Below, piece after piece: positions 42,459-50,411 of a stretch of DNA of 64,000 nucleotides. The position numbers were made by a program, and so were the translations under genes. Numbering within the stretch: the first letter of the stretch is position 1; each line of letters begins with the position of its first letter. A model generated the notes under the pieces. It saw only the letters and a program-made list of their open reading frames with translations. It was not told the DNA's origin and did not search any database. The stretch comes from Lewinellaceae bacterium (GTDB lineage Bacteria > Bacteroidota > Bacteroidia > Chitinophagales > Saprospiraceae): assembly GCA_020636375.1 (NCBI GenBank), contig JACJXZ010000001.1, positions 744,001 to 808,000 of the forward strand. Reading direction: 5' to 3'.

Positions 42459-43704
42459 TCAGGCATTGCCTGTCCCTACCTGAGCCGTAGGCAATTGGGT
42501 GTGTTCAGGCAAAAGACAAGGGGGCGGCCCGCGGCCAGCCGGTATCCAGAGAACCGTCAACATGCGGCCTTTGCCGCACACCGGGCACACTTCCCAATCA
42601 ATACCCGTGGCCTGCCGGTAGCGCTCCCGCCAGGACAAAGCCGGAAGCTGGGGCGGCGGCTTTACCCCCAGGGCCCGCCGGCAAAGGGCCAAAGCCTGCC
42701 TTCGCAGCCGGTTAGACAGGATACCGTAGTAGCGTATCTTACAAAACCGTGCAGGCAAGCAATGCTGCAAAAACCGCCGGATAAACTCCTCATGCTCCAG
42801 GCGCATCACCTTCTGCTTATTGCCATCGGCATAATCCCGCCAGCGAAAGCAAACCGTATCCTTGTCTATGGAGACAATGCGGTGGTTGCTGATAGCCACT
42901 CGGTGAGTATAGCGGCCCAAATATTTCAGCAACTGCTCCGGCCCGGCAAACGGTGGTTTAGCGTACACTACCCAATCTTCGGACATGAGCTTTTTGAGCA
43001 GTTGGCTGAAGGCCTGCTTGCTGCGAAAATGGCTGCACAAGCCATCCAGCCTCAGGCGGCCTGCATTATAGTGCCTACGCAAAGCACTGACAAACTTGCC
43101 CTTGAACATCGCCGATAAGGCCTGTACCGGCACTAGGAACTCCTCGCGCGCCGATACCCACTTGCCGCCTCTCAACCCGCCGCCCGGCACGATGCAGTGG
43201 ACGTGAGGGTGGTAATGCAGGTTTTGCCCCCAACTATGCAAGATGGCTGCCATCCCAGGCCGGGCGCCCAGGTAATGCCTGTCGGCACACAGCTTCGACA
43301 AGGCCGCCCACGCTTCCTGGAACAGCGTTCCATACAACAGCCGCTCATTGTATCGGACTAAATCATGAACCTCCGCCGGAAGCGTGAATACAAGGTGAAA
43401 ATAGCCCACTGGCAATAACTCCTGCCTCCTTGCCTCTAGCCAGGCTTCCCGCGCCAGGCTTTGGCACTTCGGGCAGTGCCGGTTGCGGCAGCTATTATAG
43501 CTGATGCGGACGTGCCCGCATTCACTACAGGCGTCTATGTGCCCGCCTAATGCCGCGGTGCGGCACTGCTCGATGGCCCGCATAGCCTTGTGCTGAACCT
43601 TGCTCAGCTTATGCTTCGAGCGGTACGCCTGGCCACGTTCGGCTGCGCTCACGCCGAAGGCTGAGCCGAAAAACATCGGCTACCTCATGCTTGGGCCGGC
43701 CCAT
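42459..43704 (-). pseudogene. IS91-family HUH transposase with a 5' frameshift
   Basis: From the natural start at 43704 the frame reads MGRPKHEVADVFR, then a palindromic insert at 43636-43663 shifts it into the long frame that runs on as GQAYRSKHKLSKVQHKAMRAIEQCRTAALGGHIDACSECGH. The body is complete: zinc ligands (CSECGHVRISYNSCRNRHCPKC), ARPGMAAILHSWGQNLHYHPHVHCIV with the HUH-type His pair, LGRYTHRVAISNHRI, and a C-terminal zinc pair (VCPVCGKG). An internal start at 43676 might still give an N-truncated protein. Confidence 0.82.
43636..43663. repeat. 25-28 bp palindromic insert, copy 3
   Basis: Core TTCGGCTGCGCTCACGCCGA inside the 5' end of the IS91-like transposase of element 2. It shifts the reading frame. 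Confidence 0.8.
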
Positions 43705-43842
43705 GGCCCCTTACCAACGGGCCAGCAAATCCGGCAGCCCTTTCATCCGGCTGTTTTGTACATGCACATAGCGCGCAGTGGTGCTCACGTTGGAGTGGCC
43801 CAGCAGGGCCTTTACCGTCAGCGTATCTACCCCGTTTTCCAG

Positions 43843-43862
43843 TCCCGTCTCGTCAGACGGGA
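43843..43862. repeat. 20-bp palindrome of a second kind inside the recombinase gene
   Basis: TCCCGTCTCGTCAGACGGGA lies between HSFA and LENGVD, where the family normally reads HSFATHLLENG. It is unlike the 25-bp inserts. Confidence 0.6.
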
Positions 43863-44019
43863 TAGCAAAACTATGCCACAGCACATGCACCCCTACTTGC
43901 TTCCCAAGCCGATGCGCTTGCATGCCTGCTTAAATACTGCTTGTACGGTGCGGATACTGATATGCCGCCCCGGCACCTGCCCTTCAAACAAATAAACCTC
44001 GGGCCGGTATTTCAGCCAG

Positions 44020-44044
44020 GCTTCGACGTGAGCGCAGCCGAACG
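44020..44044. repeat. 25-bp palindromic insert, copy 4
   Basis: GCTTCGACGTGAGCGCAGCC (first 20 bases of 25). Excision restores codons for RAYWLKYRP in the recombinase, exactly and in frame. Confidence 0.85.
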
Positions 44045-44085
44045 TAAGCCCGTAATTCCTTTAACAAAGACAGCGATAAAACCGT

Positions 44086-44110
44086 GCTTCGACGTGAGCG
44101 CAGCCGAACG
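44086..44110. repeat. 25-bp palindromic insert, copy 5
   Basis: Same sequence as 44020-44044, 41 bp away. It interrupts the recombinase between GRKSRY and TVLSLSLLKE. Confidence 0.85.
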
Positions 44111-44324
44111 GTACCGGCTCTTGCGCCCCTTGCCCATCTCCACCCGCACAACCATCCGCTTGGAATCGATGTCCGTTGGCCTCAGTTTTACCAGTTCTCC
44201 TACCCGGATGCCCGTAGTATACAATACCTTGAGCAACGCCCGGTGTTTGAGGTTCTTTGTCTGGCAGATAAGCTGGCGCACTTCCTGTTCCGATAATACC
44301 TCCGGCAGTGCCTGGACACGTTTG

Positions 44325-44352
44325 CGTTCGACTGCGCTCACGCCGAAGGCTA
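44325..44352. repeat. 28-bp palindromic insert, copy 6
   Basis: Core TTCGACTGCGCTCACGCCGA. It separates NANKLPR from KRVQALPEVLS and shifts the frame by +1. Confidence 0.85.
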
Positions 44353-44580
44353 CGGGGCAGTTTGTTGGCATTCCAACTCCGCCCCAGCACTTTCTCCCAC
44401 AGCAGCTTGATGCCGCTGTAACAGCCCGCCAGGCTGCTCTGGCTCAACTGGCGCTCCCGCTTGAGGTAGTCCAGGTAGGCGCCGATGTCGTCCTCGCTCA
44501 GCTGCTCCGGGCTCTTGCCGTAGTACTGGGCAAACTGAGATACCCAACTGACGTAGGTTTTGACCGTCGGCTCGCTGTAG

Positions 44581-44604
44581 CGTTCGGCAAAGCTCACGCC
44601 GAGC
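44581..44604. repeat. 24-bp palindromic insert, copy 7 (in frame)
   Basis: CGTTCGGCAAAGCTCACGCC and four more bases. A diverged copy that adds LGVSFAER to the recombinase N-terminus without changing the frame. Confidence 0.6.
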
Positions 44605-44894
44605 CCCCTGCGCTCCATGTAGCGCAACATTTTAGCTCTTAATGGTTTCATGGTAAAGCGTTTTGGTGAAAAAATATCCTTTCGCTTTACCAGTTAAGGC
44701 TTTTGGTGCACAAAAGCTACCGCCGGAACGGCGGTTTAGTTCAACGTAGGCATAGCCGAAGCTACGGCGAGGCTTTATAACGCAGCATGGCGGAAAAAGA
44801 GCCCATCAAAAATGTGTCGATTATTTGAGTATTGGTACTTAAATCAATCATGTTCGCGGACTTGGAAGTCCGCGCTCCAGTTTACCACAAAGTA

Positions 44895-46970
44895 TCATTC
44901 AACCCGCTTCAAACTGATGACCAGCCCGCCCCCTTCCGCCAGGGTGAAGGACAGGGAAGAATTGTGGTCCATCTCCCCCTCTTCGATCGCGATGTCCAGC
45001 GGGTTGTCCCGGTAGTGGGCATTGGGGCCGTCCCGGTAGATGGCGGCCCGGTACTTTTTGCCGGCTTCCAGGAAGCTGAAGTCGATGGTTGCCTCGCGCC
45101 GGTCCTCGTCGGTAATGCAACCGAGGAACCAGTTGCCGGTGCCTTTTTCCTGCCGGGCGATGGTCACGAAGTCGCCCACTTCGCCGTCCAGGACGAGGGT
45201 TTGTTCCCAGTCCACGCCGACGTCCCGGATGAATTGAAAGGCGGGCTGGCCCTCGTAGTTTTCGGGCAGGTCGCAGGCCATCTGTATGGGGCTGTAGACA
45301 ACGACATACAGGGCCAGTTGGTGGGCCAGGGTGGTATTGACCTGGTTGTTGGGCTTGTCCCGGAGGGAAATCTCGAAAACGCCGGGCGTGAAGTCGATCG
45401 GCCCGGCCAGCATGCGGGTGAAGGCGACGATGGAGAGGTGTTCAGGCGGGTTGCCGCCGTCGTTGGACCAGGCGTTGAACTCCTGCCCCCGCAGCCCTTC
45501 CCGGGCGATGGCGTTGGGATAGGTCCGGCGGATGCCGGTGGGCTTGATGGGCTCGTGGGCGTTGACGGCTACCTTGTGCCGGGCGGCCGTTTCCAGCACC
45601 CTCCGGTAATGGTTGACCATCCACTGGCCGTGGTGGTACTCTCCCCGGGGGATGATCTTGCCGACGTATCCCGTTTTTACGGCATGGATGCCGAGGCTTT
45701 CCATGAGGGCATAGGCAGTATCCAGCTGTTGGTCGTAGGTTTCGACCGAGGCGGAGGTCTCGTGGTGCATGATGAGCTCCACGCCTTTTTCTTTTCCGTA
45801 GCGCACCACTTCCTGCAGGTCGTAGTCCGGATACGGGGTGACGAAATCGAAGACGCCTTCTCTTTTCACGGGGTCTGTCCAGTATTCCCAGCCGGTGTTC
45901 CAGCCTTCCACCAGCAGTCCGCCGATGTTGTTGGCGGCGGCGAAGTCGATGTATCTTTTGGCGTTTTCGGTGGTGGCGCCGTGCTTGCCGCTGGCGTAGT
46001 CCCACTTCGACCGGTCGAGGTGCATCTCCCACCAGATGCCGACGTACTTCATGGGCTTCACCCAGTCCACGTCGCCCAGCACGTTGGGCTCGTTCAGGTT
46101 GACGATGAGCCGGGAGGCGATCAGGCCTGTAGCCTTATCGGCGATCTGGACGGTGCGCCAGGGGGTGCGGAAGGGCAATGCCCGCTTGACTTTGTAGCCG
46201 AAACGGTCCGAGCCGACCAGTTCGCTGGCCATCAATAAGGGCGCCTCCCCCACTTTCAGGGTCATGCTGGCGTAGTCGGTCAGAGCGGCTTCGTGGAAGC
46301 TCAGGTAAAGCCCGTCACCTGACTTCATCGTCACCGGGGTATGCACGGCATTCTGCGGGATGGAGGTATGCCCCAGGCTGTTCCTGGCGCCGGCGGCGAT
46401 GGCGTCTATCTCCGAGAACTTTGTCGTGTTGTACAGGTGTTCATAACTGTCGTAATCGGCGGGGATCCACCAGCAGTCATGGTCGCCGGCAAGCTGGAAC
46501 TCCGTGTTTTCATCCAGGATGATGAGGGTATCCACGCCTTCCCGGGCGGGAAATTCGTAGCGGAAGGCGATGCCGTCGTCATAGGCCCGAAAGTAAATGT
46601 TCCACTTGCGGTTTGGGGCCTCGGTTTCTTCCAGCTCCACCAGCAGTTCGTTGTAGTGGTTGCGCACCGTACGCTGTTCGCCCCAGGGCATCTCCCAGGT
46701 TTCGTCGAAGGGCCGCTCCGTTGCCCGGAGGATCTTCAGGCCGCTTTTCAGGGGGGGCTGGCCCTGGAAGTCGAAGCCCATGGCCGAGCTGTCCACGGCT
46801 ACCGTTTCGCCGTGTTTTACCCGGTAGTAGGGCGATCCGCTGGCGTCTAAAAAGAACTCAATGGAATTGACGTTGGAGGGGGAAGAAACCGTCGGGTTCT
46901 CTACAGGGGCCTGACAGCCTGCAAAAATGAGGGCAGCGGTGGTCAGGAGGAAGAGGGGTATTTTTTTCAT
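44895..46970 (-). CDS. Glycoside hydrolase family 97 (SusB-like alpha-glucosidase), lipoprotein
   Basis: The start at 46970 gives MKKIPLFLLTTAALIFAGC, a lipoprotein signal; total 691 residues, usual for GH97. The N-terminal beta-sandwich is followed by a TIM barrel: WWEMHLDRSKWDYASGKHGATTENAKRYIDFAA, LLVEGWNTGWEYW, LIMHHETSASVETYD, HAVKTGYVGKIIPRG, VNAHEPIKPTGIRRTYPN and REGLRGQEFNAW. The Gly in KTGYVG where retaining members have Asp, with Glu in HHET, HEP and GQEF, suggests an inverting SusB-like alpha-glucosidase. It acts in the periplasm or outer membrane on starch-like oligosaccharides. No susC/susD is adjacent. Confidence 0.93.
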   Translation of the reverse strand: MKKIPLFLLTTAALIFAGCQAPVENPTVSSPSNVNSIEFFLDASGSPYYRVKHGETVAVDSSAMGFDFQGQPPLKSGLKILRATERPFDETWEMPWGEQRTVRNHYNELLVELEETEAPNRKWNIYFRAYDDGIAFRYEFPAREGVDTLIILDENTEFQLAGDHDCWWIPADYDSYEHLYNTTKFSEIDAIAAGARNSLGHTSIPQNAVHTPVTMKSGDGLYLSFHEAALTDYASMTLKVGEAPLLMASELVGSDRFGYKVKRALPFRTPWRTVQIADKATGLIASRLIVNLNEPNVLGDVDWVKPMKYVGIWWEMHLDRSKWDYASGKHGATTENAKRYIDFAAANNIGGLLVEGWNTGWEYWTDPVKREGVFDFVTPYPDYDLQEVVRYGKEKGVELIMHHETSASVETYDQQLDTAYALMESLGIHAVKTGYVGKIIPRGEYHHGQWMVNHYRRVLETAARHKVAVNAHEPIKPTGIRRTYPNAIAREGLRGQEFNAWSNDGGNPPEHLSIVAFTRMLAGPIDFTPGVFEISLRDKPNNQVNTTLAHQLALYVVVYSPIQMACDLPENYEGQPAFQFIRDVGVDWEQTLVLDGEVGDFVTIARQEKGTGNWFLGCITDEDRREATIDFSFLEAGKKYRAAIYRDGPNAHYRDNPLDIAIEEGEMDHNSSLSFTLAEGGGLVISLKRVE

Positions 46971-47066
46971 GGTTTTCAGTTTGAAGCTATTGATGTGGTG
47001 TCGGTTGTTTGTTGTTTGTTGTCCGGGCCAGGGCTCCCGATAACCAAGAACGAGCAACCGCCAACT

Positions 47067-47207
47067 CAGTAGTGATTAAAAAATAACTTCACTGTTTGAG
47101 ATCCGCCGTTGTAGCTCGTTTATCAGCCTAACCCCGCGACAATCCTACGTGGCTGATTCACTTCACTACAACGACGGATCGTGAAGTTATTTTTTAAGGA
47201 TTACTCA
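47067..47207. repeat. Inverted-repeat element between GH97 and rsgA
   Basis: The left end AGTGATTAAAAAATAACTTC and inner GATCCGCCGTTGTAG are mirrored by CTACAACGACGGATC and GAAGTTATTTTTTAAGGATT on the right. The right end reaches the rsgA stop codon. The left 19 bases recur alone at 24852-24872. The element is non-coding and could form a large cruciform or terminate rsgA transcription. Confidence 0.7.
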
Positions 47208-48272
47208 GGGCCGGTCTTTTTTCTTATTCTTCATAATGTTTTTTGCCATTTTCCCAAACGCCTTGTCCTTTCTACGCCGTTCCGCCACTGTCGATTCATA
47301 GTGTGCCTTTTCCCGTTCCATCTTCAGGTAATTGCCGAGCGCCTTTTCGTCCAAATCTCCGCTTTCTACTGCGGCCAATACAGCGCAGCCGGGCTCGTTG
47401 GTATGGGTGCAGTTCTTGAATTTGCAATCCTTGGCCAGCTCGGCGATCGACAGGAAGGTGCTTTCCAGACCGCCGGCCGAATCCGCAACGCCCACTTCCC
47501 GCATGCCCGGGTTGTCGATCAGGATGCCGCCGCCGGGCAGCAGCACCAGTTCCCGGTGGCTGGTGATGTGGCGGCCTTTCTGGGTGCTTTCGCTGATGGC
47601 GTCGGTCTTCATCAGCTGCCGGCCGGACAGGTTGTTGATCAGCGTGGATTTCCCGACGCCCGAGGAGCCCAGCAGGCAGTAGGTTTTTCCCGGTTCGATC
47701 CGTTGGTTCAGCTCGGGGTATCCCTGGCGGGTTTCATTGCTGATCGGAATCGCCGGCACTTCTCCAGCCCTCGCCCGGACGCTTTCCAGCAATTTTTCCA
47801 ACTCGGCTTCGCCGATCAGGTCGACCTTGTTCAGGAGGATGACTGGCTCTACGCCCGAAGCGTTGCAGATCGCCAGGTACCGTTCGATCCGGTTGATGTT
47901 GAAATCCCAGCCGACGGCCTGCACGATAAAGGCGCAGTCGACATTGGCGGCGATGATCTGGGTTTCGCCGGCCTTGCCCACCGCCCGCCGTTCTATCCGG
48001 TTCTTGCGGGGAAAAACGGCGTGGATCAGCGCCTTGTGCTCGTCGTACGCCTGAATGGCCACCCAGTCGCCGACGGCGGGAAAGTCGACTCTTCCCTGTG
48101 CGGAATACCGCAGGTTGCCGATCAGCTCCGCGTCATATTCGCCGTCGGGGGTTTTGACGGCGTATCTTTCCTTGTGTTCGGATATGACTCTTCCCACGTC
48201 AAAGGCGTCGAGGTGTTGCTCCTGGCGGTAGGTTGCCAGTTCATGGTTGTATCCGAGGTCTTCGAGTGTCAT
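47205..48272 (-). CDS. rsgA: Ribosome small-subunit-dependent GTPase A
   Basis: The start at 48272 gives 355 residues. It is a circularly permuted GTPase for 30S maturation: an OB-fold N-terminus (VGDWVAIQ, ELIGNLRYSA), then G4 ILLNKVDLI, G1 LGSSGVGKSTLINNL, the switch region ISESTQKGRHITSHRELVLLP, and G3 IDNPGMREVG. The C-terminal zinc site is CKFKNCTHTNEPGC with the His. The Lys-rich tail (KNIMKNKKKDRP) is normal. A longer frame to 48320 has no family support. Confidence 0.95.
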   Translation of the reverse strand: MTLEDLGYNHELATYRQEQHLDAFDVGRVISEHKERYAVKTPDGEYDAELIGNLRYSAQGRVDFPAVGDWVAIQAYDEHKALIHAVFPRKNRIERRAVGKAGETQIIAANVDCAFIVQAVGWDFNINRIERYLAICNASGVEPVILLNKVDLIGEAELEKLLESVRARAGEVPAIPISNETRQGYPELNQRIEPGKTYCLLGSSGVGKSTLINNLSGRQLMKTDAISESTQKGRHITSHRELVLLPGGGILIDNPGMREVGVADSAGGLESTFLSIAELAKDCKFKNCTHTNEPGCAVLAAVESGDLDEKALGNYLKMEREKAHYESTVAERRRKDKAFGKMAKNIMKNKKKDRP

Positions 48273-48288
48273 TTTTTGGTGTATTAAT

Positions 48289-48446
48289 GAAAAATGGCAA
48301 CTATTTAGGTGGCCTGCCACCTAACCCGGTTTATCGCCACAAAGACACGAAAACTCCAAGATTACACCAAGGCTTCGTGCAATCTTTGTGCCTTGGTGTC
48401 TTTGTGGCAAAAGCCTCTTAGCTCAGCTAAATAGTTACGAAAAATG
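48289..48446. repeat. Inverted-repeat element, AACTATTTAG family, copy 1
   Basis: The left end ATGGCAACTATTTAGGTGG is mirrored by CTAAATAGTTACG on the right. Inside, GCCACAAAGACAC and GTGTCTTTGTGGC form a perfect inner stem. Related ends occur at 51892-52300 and 54716-54737. It lies just upstream of rsgA and against the 3' end of the VOC gene. Confidence 0.7.
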
Positions 48447-48450
48447 CCAG

Positions 48451-48948
48451 TCAATCCAACTCATCCAGCAGCCCCTCCAAATCCAGCGGCCGGGTATACA
48501 TATCCAGCGAGCCGTCCGCCTTTTTGGGCCAGCGGCTTTCCGGGCGGTCCCAGTACAGCTCCACCCCGTTCTGGTCGGGATCGTCGAGGTAGAGCGCTTC
48601 GGAGACGCCGTGGTCGGAGGCGCCGGTGAGGGGGTATTTCGCCTCGCGCAGCCGTTGGAAGATGACGGCCAGGTCCCGGCGCGTTGGGTACAGGATGGCG
48701 GTATGGAACAGGCCGGCCGCCCGGCGGGGCGCCGGCGGGGCGTTCTTGCTGAACCAGATGTTCAGCCCAATGTGGTGGTGGTAACCGCCGGCAGAGATAA
48801 AGGCCGCCTCGGAACCGTAGGTAGTAGTCAGCTCAAAGCCCAGCAGGCCGCAGTAAAAATCGAGGGCGCGCTGCAGGTCCGCCACTTTGAGGTGAACATG
48901 GCCGATGCGGGCGCCGGCGGGAATGGTGTAGTTGGTGTTGGCAGGCAT
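48451..48948 (-). CDS. VOC-family (glyoxalase/dioxygenase fold) protein
   Basis: The 165-residue protein has paired beta-alpha-beta-beta-beta modules: IGHVHLKVADLQRALDFYCGLLGFEL and the second module at LFHTAILYPTRRDLAVIFQRL. Candidate metal ligands are the first His (GHVHLKV), HHHIGLNIW and the second-module Glu (NGVELYWDRP). It is like the CatE/ring-cleaving dioxygenase-like group seen in Bacteroidota. The substrate is unknown. It is a single gene flanked by inverted-repeat elements. Confidence 0.85.
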   Translation of the reverse strand: MPANTNYTIPAGARIGHVHLKVADLQRALDFYCGLLGFELTTTYGSEAAFISAGGYHHHIGLNIWFSKNAPPAPRRAAGLFHTAILYPTRRDLAVIFQRLREAKYPLTGASDHGVSEALYLDDPDQNGVELYWDRPESRWPKKADGSLDMYTRPLDLEGLLDELD

Positions 48949-48999
48949 TGATGTTTTTTACACATAATACGAAATAAATTGCTTTGCTTCTCATGCTAT

Positions 49000-49163
49000 G
49001 CGACGAGCGATTAATAACTGTCGGGATTAGATAGGCGAGTGATTTTTTCTTTAGCCAAGGCGAAGGTTCCCGACCTTAGCAGCGCTAAGGGAGGCGGTTC
49101 TTCAACGCAGGATAAAGGAAAAAGCACTCCTAGAAAACCCGACAGTTATTGATCGCACGTTGC
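49000..49163. repeat. Inverted-repeat element (164 bp), family of 15040-15236
   Basis: The left end GCGATTAATAACTGTCGGG and right end CCCGACAGTTATTGATCGC are near-perfect inverted copies. The interior shares CCAAGGCGAAGGTTCCCGACC and GGCGGTTCTT with the other copy. The right edge meets the stop codon of the dehydrogenase gene at 49163. Confidence 0.75.
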
Positions 49164-50131
49164 TATAGAGCGATCACCACTTTCCCATAATGCTTCCCCT
49201 CTCCAAAACGCCGCAGGGCCTCCGCCCCCTGGCTCAGCGCATACGGCCCGTCGATCACCGCCCTTATCCTGCCGGCTTCAAACAGCTCGCCGATGTGTTC
49301 CAGCCCCTGGTTCGGCTTCAGGGCGAGGATGTGTACGCTCTTTGATGTAAATGCGGCAATCCAGGGCTTCCAGGCAAGCAGTTGGAGCAAGCGGGCAGGA
49401 GTTCCGCCTACGGTAACGTACTTCCCGCCGGGTTTTAAAGAGCGGGTATAGGCGAGGGGCGGGCGGGCGGTCTTCGCGTCCAGGATCAGGTCGTAGCGCC
49501 GGCCGTTCCGGGTGAAGTCCTCCTTTTTGTAGTCGATGACATGGTCGAAACCGGCCGACTTCATCCTTTCGAGTTTCTCGCCGGCGTCGACTCCCGTCAC
49601 TTCGGCATCGTACAATTTTGCCAGTTGCAGGCCAAAGGCCCCTACCCCGCCGCCGGCGCCGTTGATCAGGACCTGCTGCCCTTGCTGAATGCCTCCCATG
49701 CCGGCCAGCCCCTGATAGGCCAGCAGGGAGGCGTGCGGGATGGCGGCAGCCTCCTCAAAGGACATGCCGGCAGGCTTGCGGGCCAGGGCTTTTTCGTGTA
49801 CGCAGGCGTATTCGGCAAACGTGCCAAAACTGTATTCGGATATGTCTCCGTAGACTGCGTCGCCCACCTCCAAGGCCGATACGTTTTTGCCGAGGGCCTC
49901 GACCGTGCCCGATACTTCCATGCCCGGCACCTGCCGACTGGGTTTCCGCAGGCCAAATAGCAGGCGGTACAGATAGGGTTGTCCCCGCACCATACTCCAG
50001 TCATAATCGTTGACGGCCGTGGCGTGGACTTTCACGAGCACTTCATGTGCTGCGGGCACCGGCCTGGGCCGTTCTTCGAGCCGAAGCACCTCGGAGGGGG
50101 CGCCGTATTTTTTAAAGACAAGGGCTTTCAT
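49163..50131 (-). CDS. MDR-superfamily NAD(P)-dependent oxidoreductase (quinone-reductase-like)
   Basis: The 322-residue protein has a GroES-like N-terminal domain (VLVKVHATAVNDYDWSMVRGQP, GMEVSGTVEALGKNVSALEVGDAVYGD) and a Rossmann domain with the Gly motif INGAGGGVGAFGLQLAKLYDAEVTGVD, IDYKKEDFTRNGRRYDLILD and KPGGKYVTVGG. There are no structural or catalytic zinc Cys clusters, as in the zeta-crystallin/RTN4I1-type reductases. It probably reduces quinones or enones with NADPH. Single gene. Confidence 0.88.
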   Translation of the reverse strand: MKALVFKKYGAPSEVLRLEERPRPVPAAHEVLVKVHATAVNDYDWSMVRGQPYLYRLLFGLRKPSRQVPGMEVSGTVEALGKNVSALEVGDAVYGDISEYSFGTFAEYACVHEKALARKPAGMSFEEAAAIPHASLLAYQGLAGMGGIQQGQQVLINGAGGGVGAFGLQLAKLYDAEVTGVDAGEKLERMKSAGFDHVIDYKKEDFTRNGRRYDLILDAKTARPPLAYTRSLKPGGKYVTVGGTPARLLQLLAWKPWIAAFTSKSVHILALKPNQGLEHIGELFEAGRIRAVIDGPYALSQGAEALRRFGEGKHYGKVVIAL

Positions 50132-50411
50132 ATGTTGCTTTGAGATGGTATCTATTCAGGCCTTCTGTTTTATCACATAGGCCGCATAGGGTTTTTACAG
50201 TAGAACACATAGGCAGCGGGGGTATTACATGAGGACCTCGGCGTGAACTCGGTCGAACGCTTGACAAGTTGCTGTTGTCAGTTGTTAAATAAGCGGACAC
50301 AATTAGCGTAACAATATAACAATATCGCCATATAACAATTGCCCTTAGAACCTGTGCCAAAACCAGGCGGCAATTTCCCGCCTGAAAAGTACACCGCCCA
50401 GTTTTTCTGGC

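Larger units (their letters stand above)
43711..44651 (-). pseudogene. Tyrosine recombinase broken by five short palindromic inserts
   Basis: The pieces in order are MERRG...YSEPTVKTYVSWVSQFAQYYG (N-domain), VQALPEVLSEQEVRQLICQTKNLKHRALLKVLYTTGIRVGELVKLRPTDID (catalytic Arg), TVLSLSLLKELRAYWLKYRPEVYLFEG, and HSFA...LENGVDTLTVKALLGHSNVSTTARYVHV (His, Tyr). Frame changes coincide with inserts at 44325-44352, 44086-44110 and 44020-44044. A 24-bp copy at 44581-44604 adds eight residues in frame, and an unrelated palindrome at 43843-43862 lies near the active site. The gene cannot make recombinase as it stands. Confidence 0.82.
42430..44743 (-). mobile_element. IS91-like element 2 (tyrosine recombinase plus HUH transposase), decayed
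   Basis: It has the same layout as element 1 but is only distantly similar in sequence. The upstream side carries a hairpin (ACCGCCGGAACGGCGGT) followed by TTAGTTC, in keeping with an IS91-type end. The downstream limit is not defined by repeats; I place it just past the transposase stop. Both genes are broken by short palindromic inserts. Confidence 0.65.

Noticed and set aside
44832..46238. Long plus-strand frame (468 residues) opposite GH97
   Set aside because: No family motifs, and the minus strand is a clear GH97.
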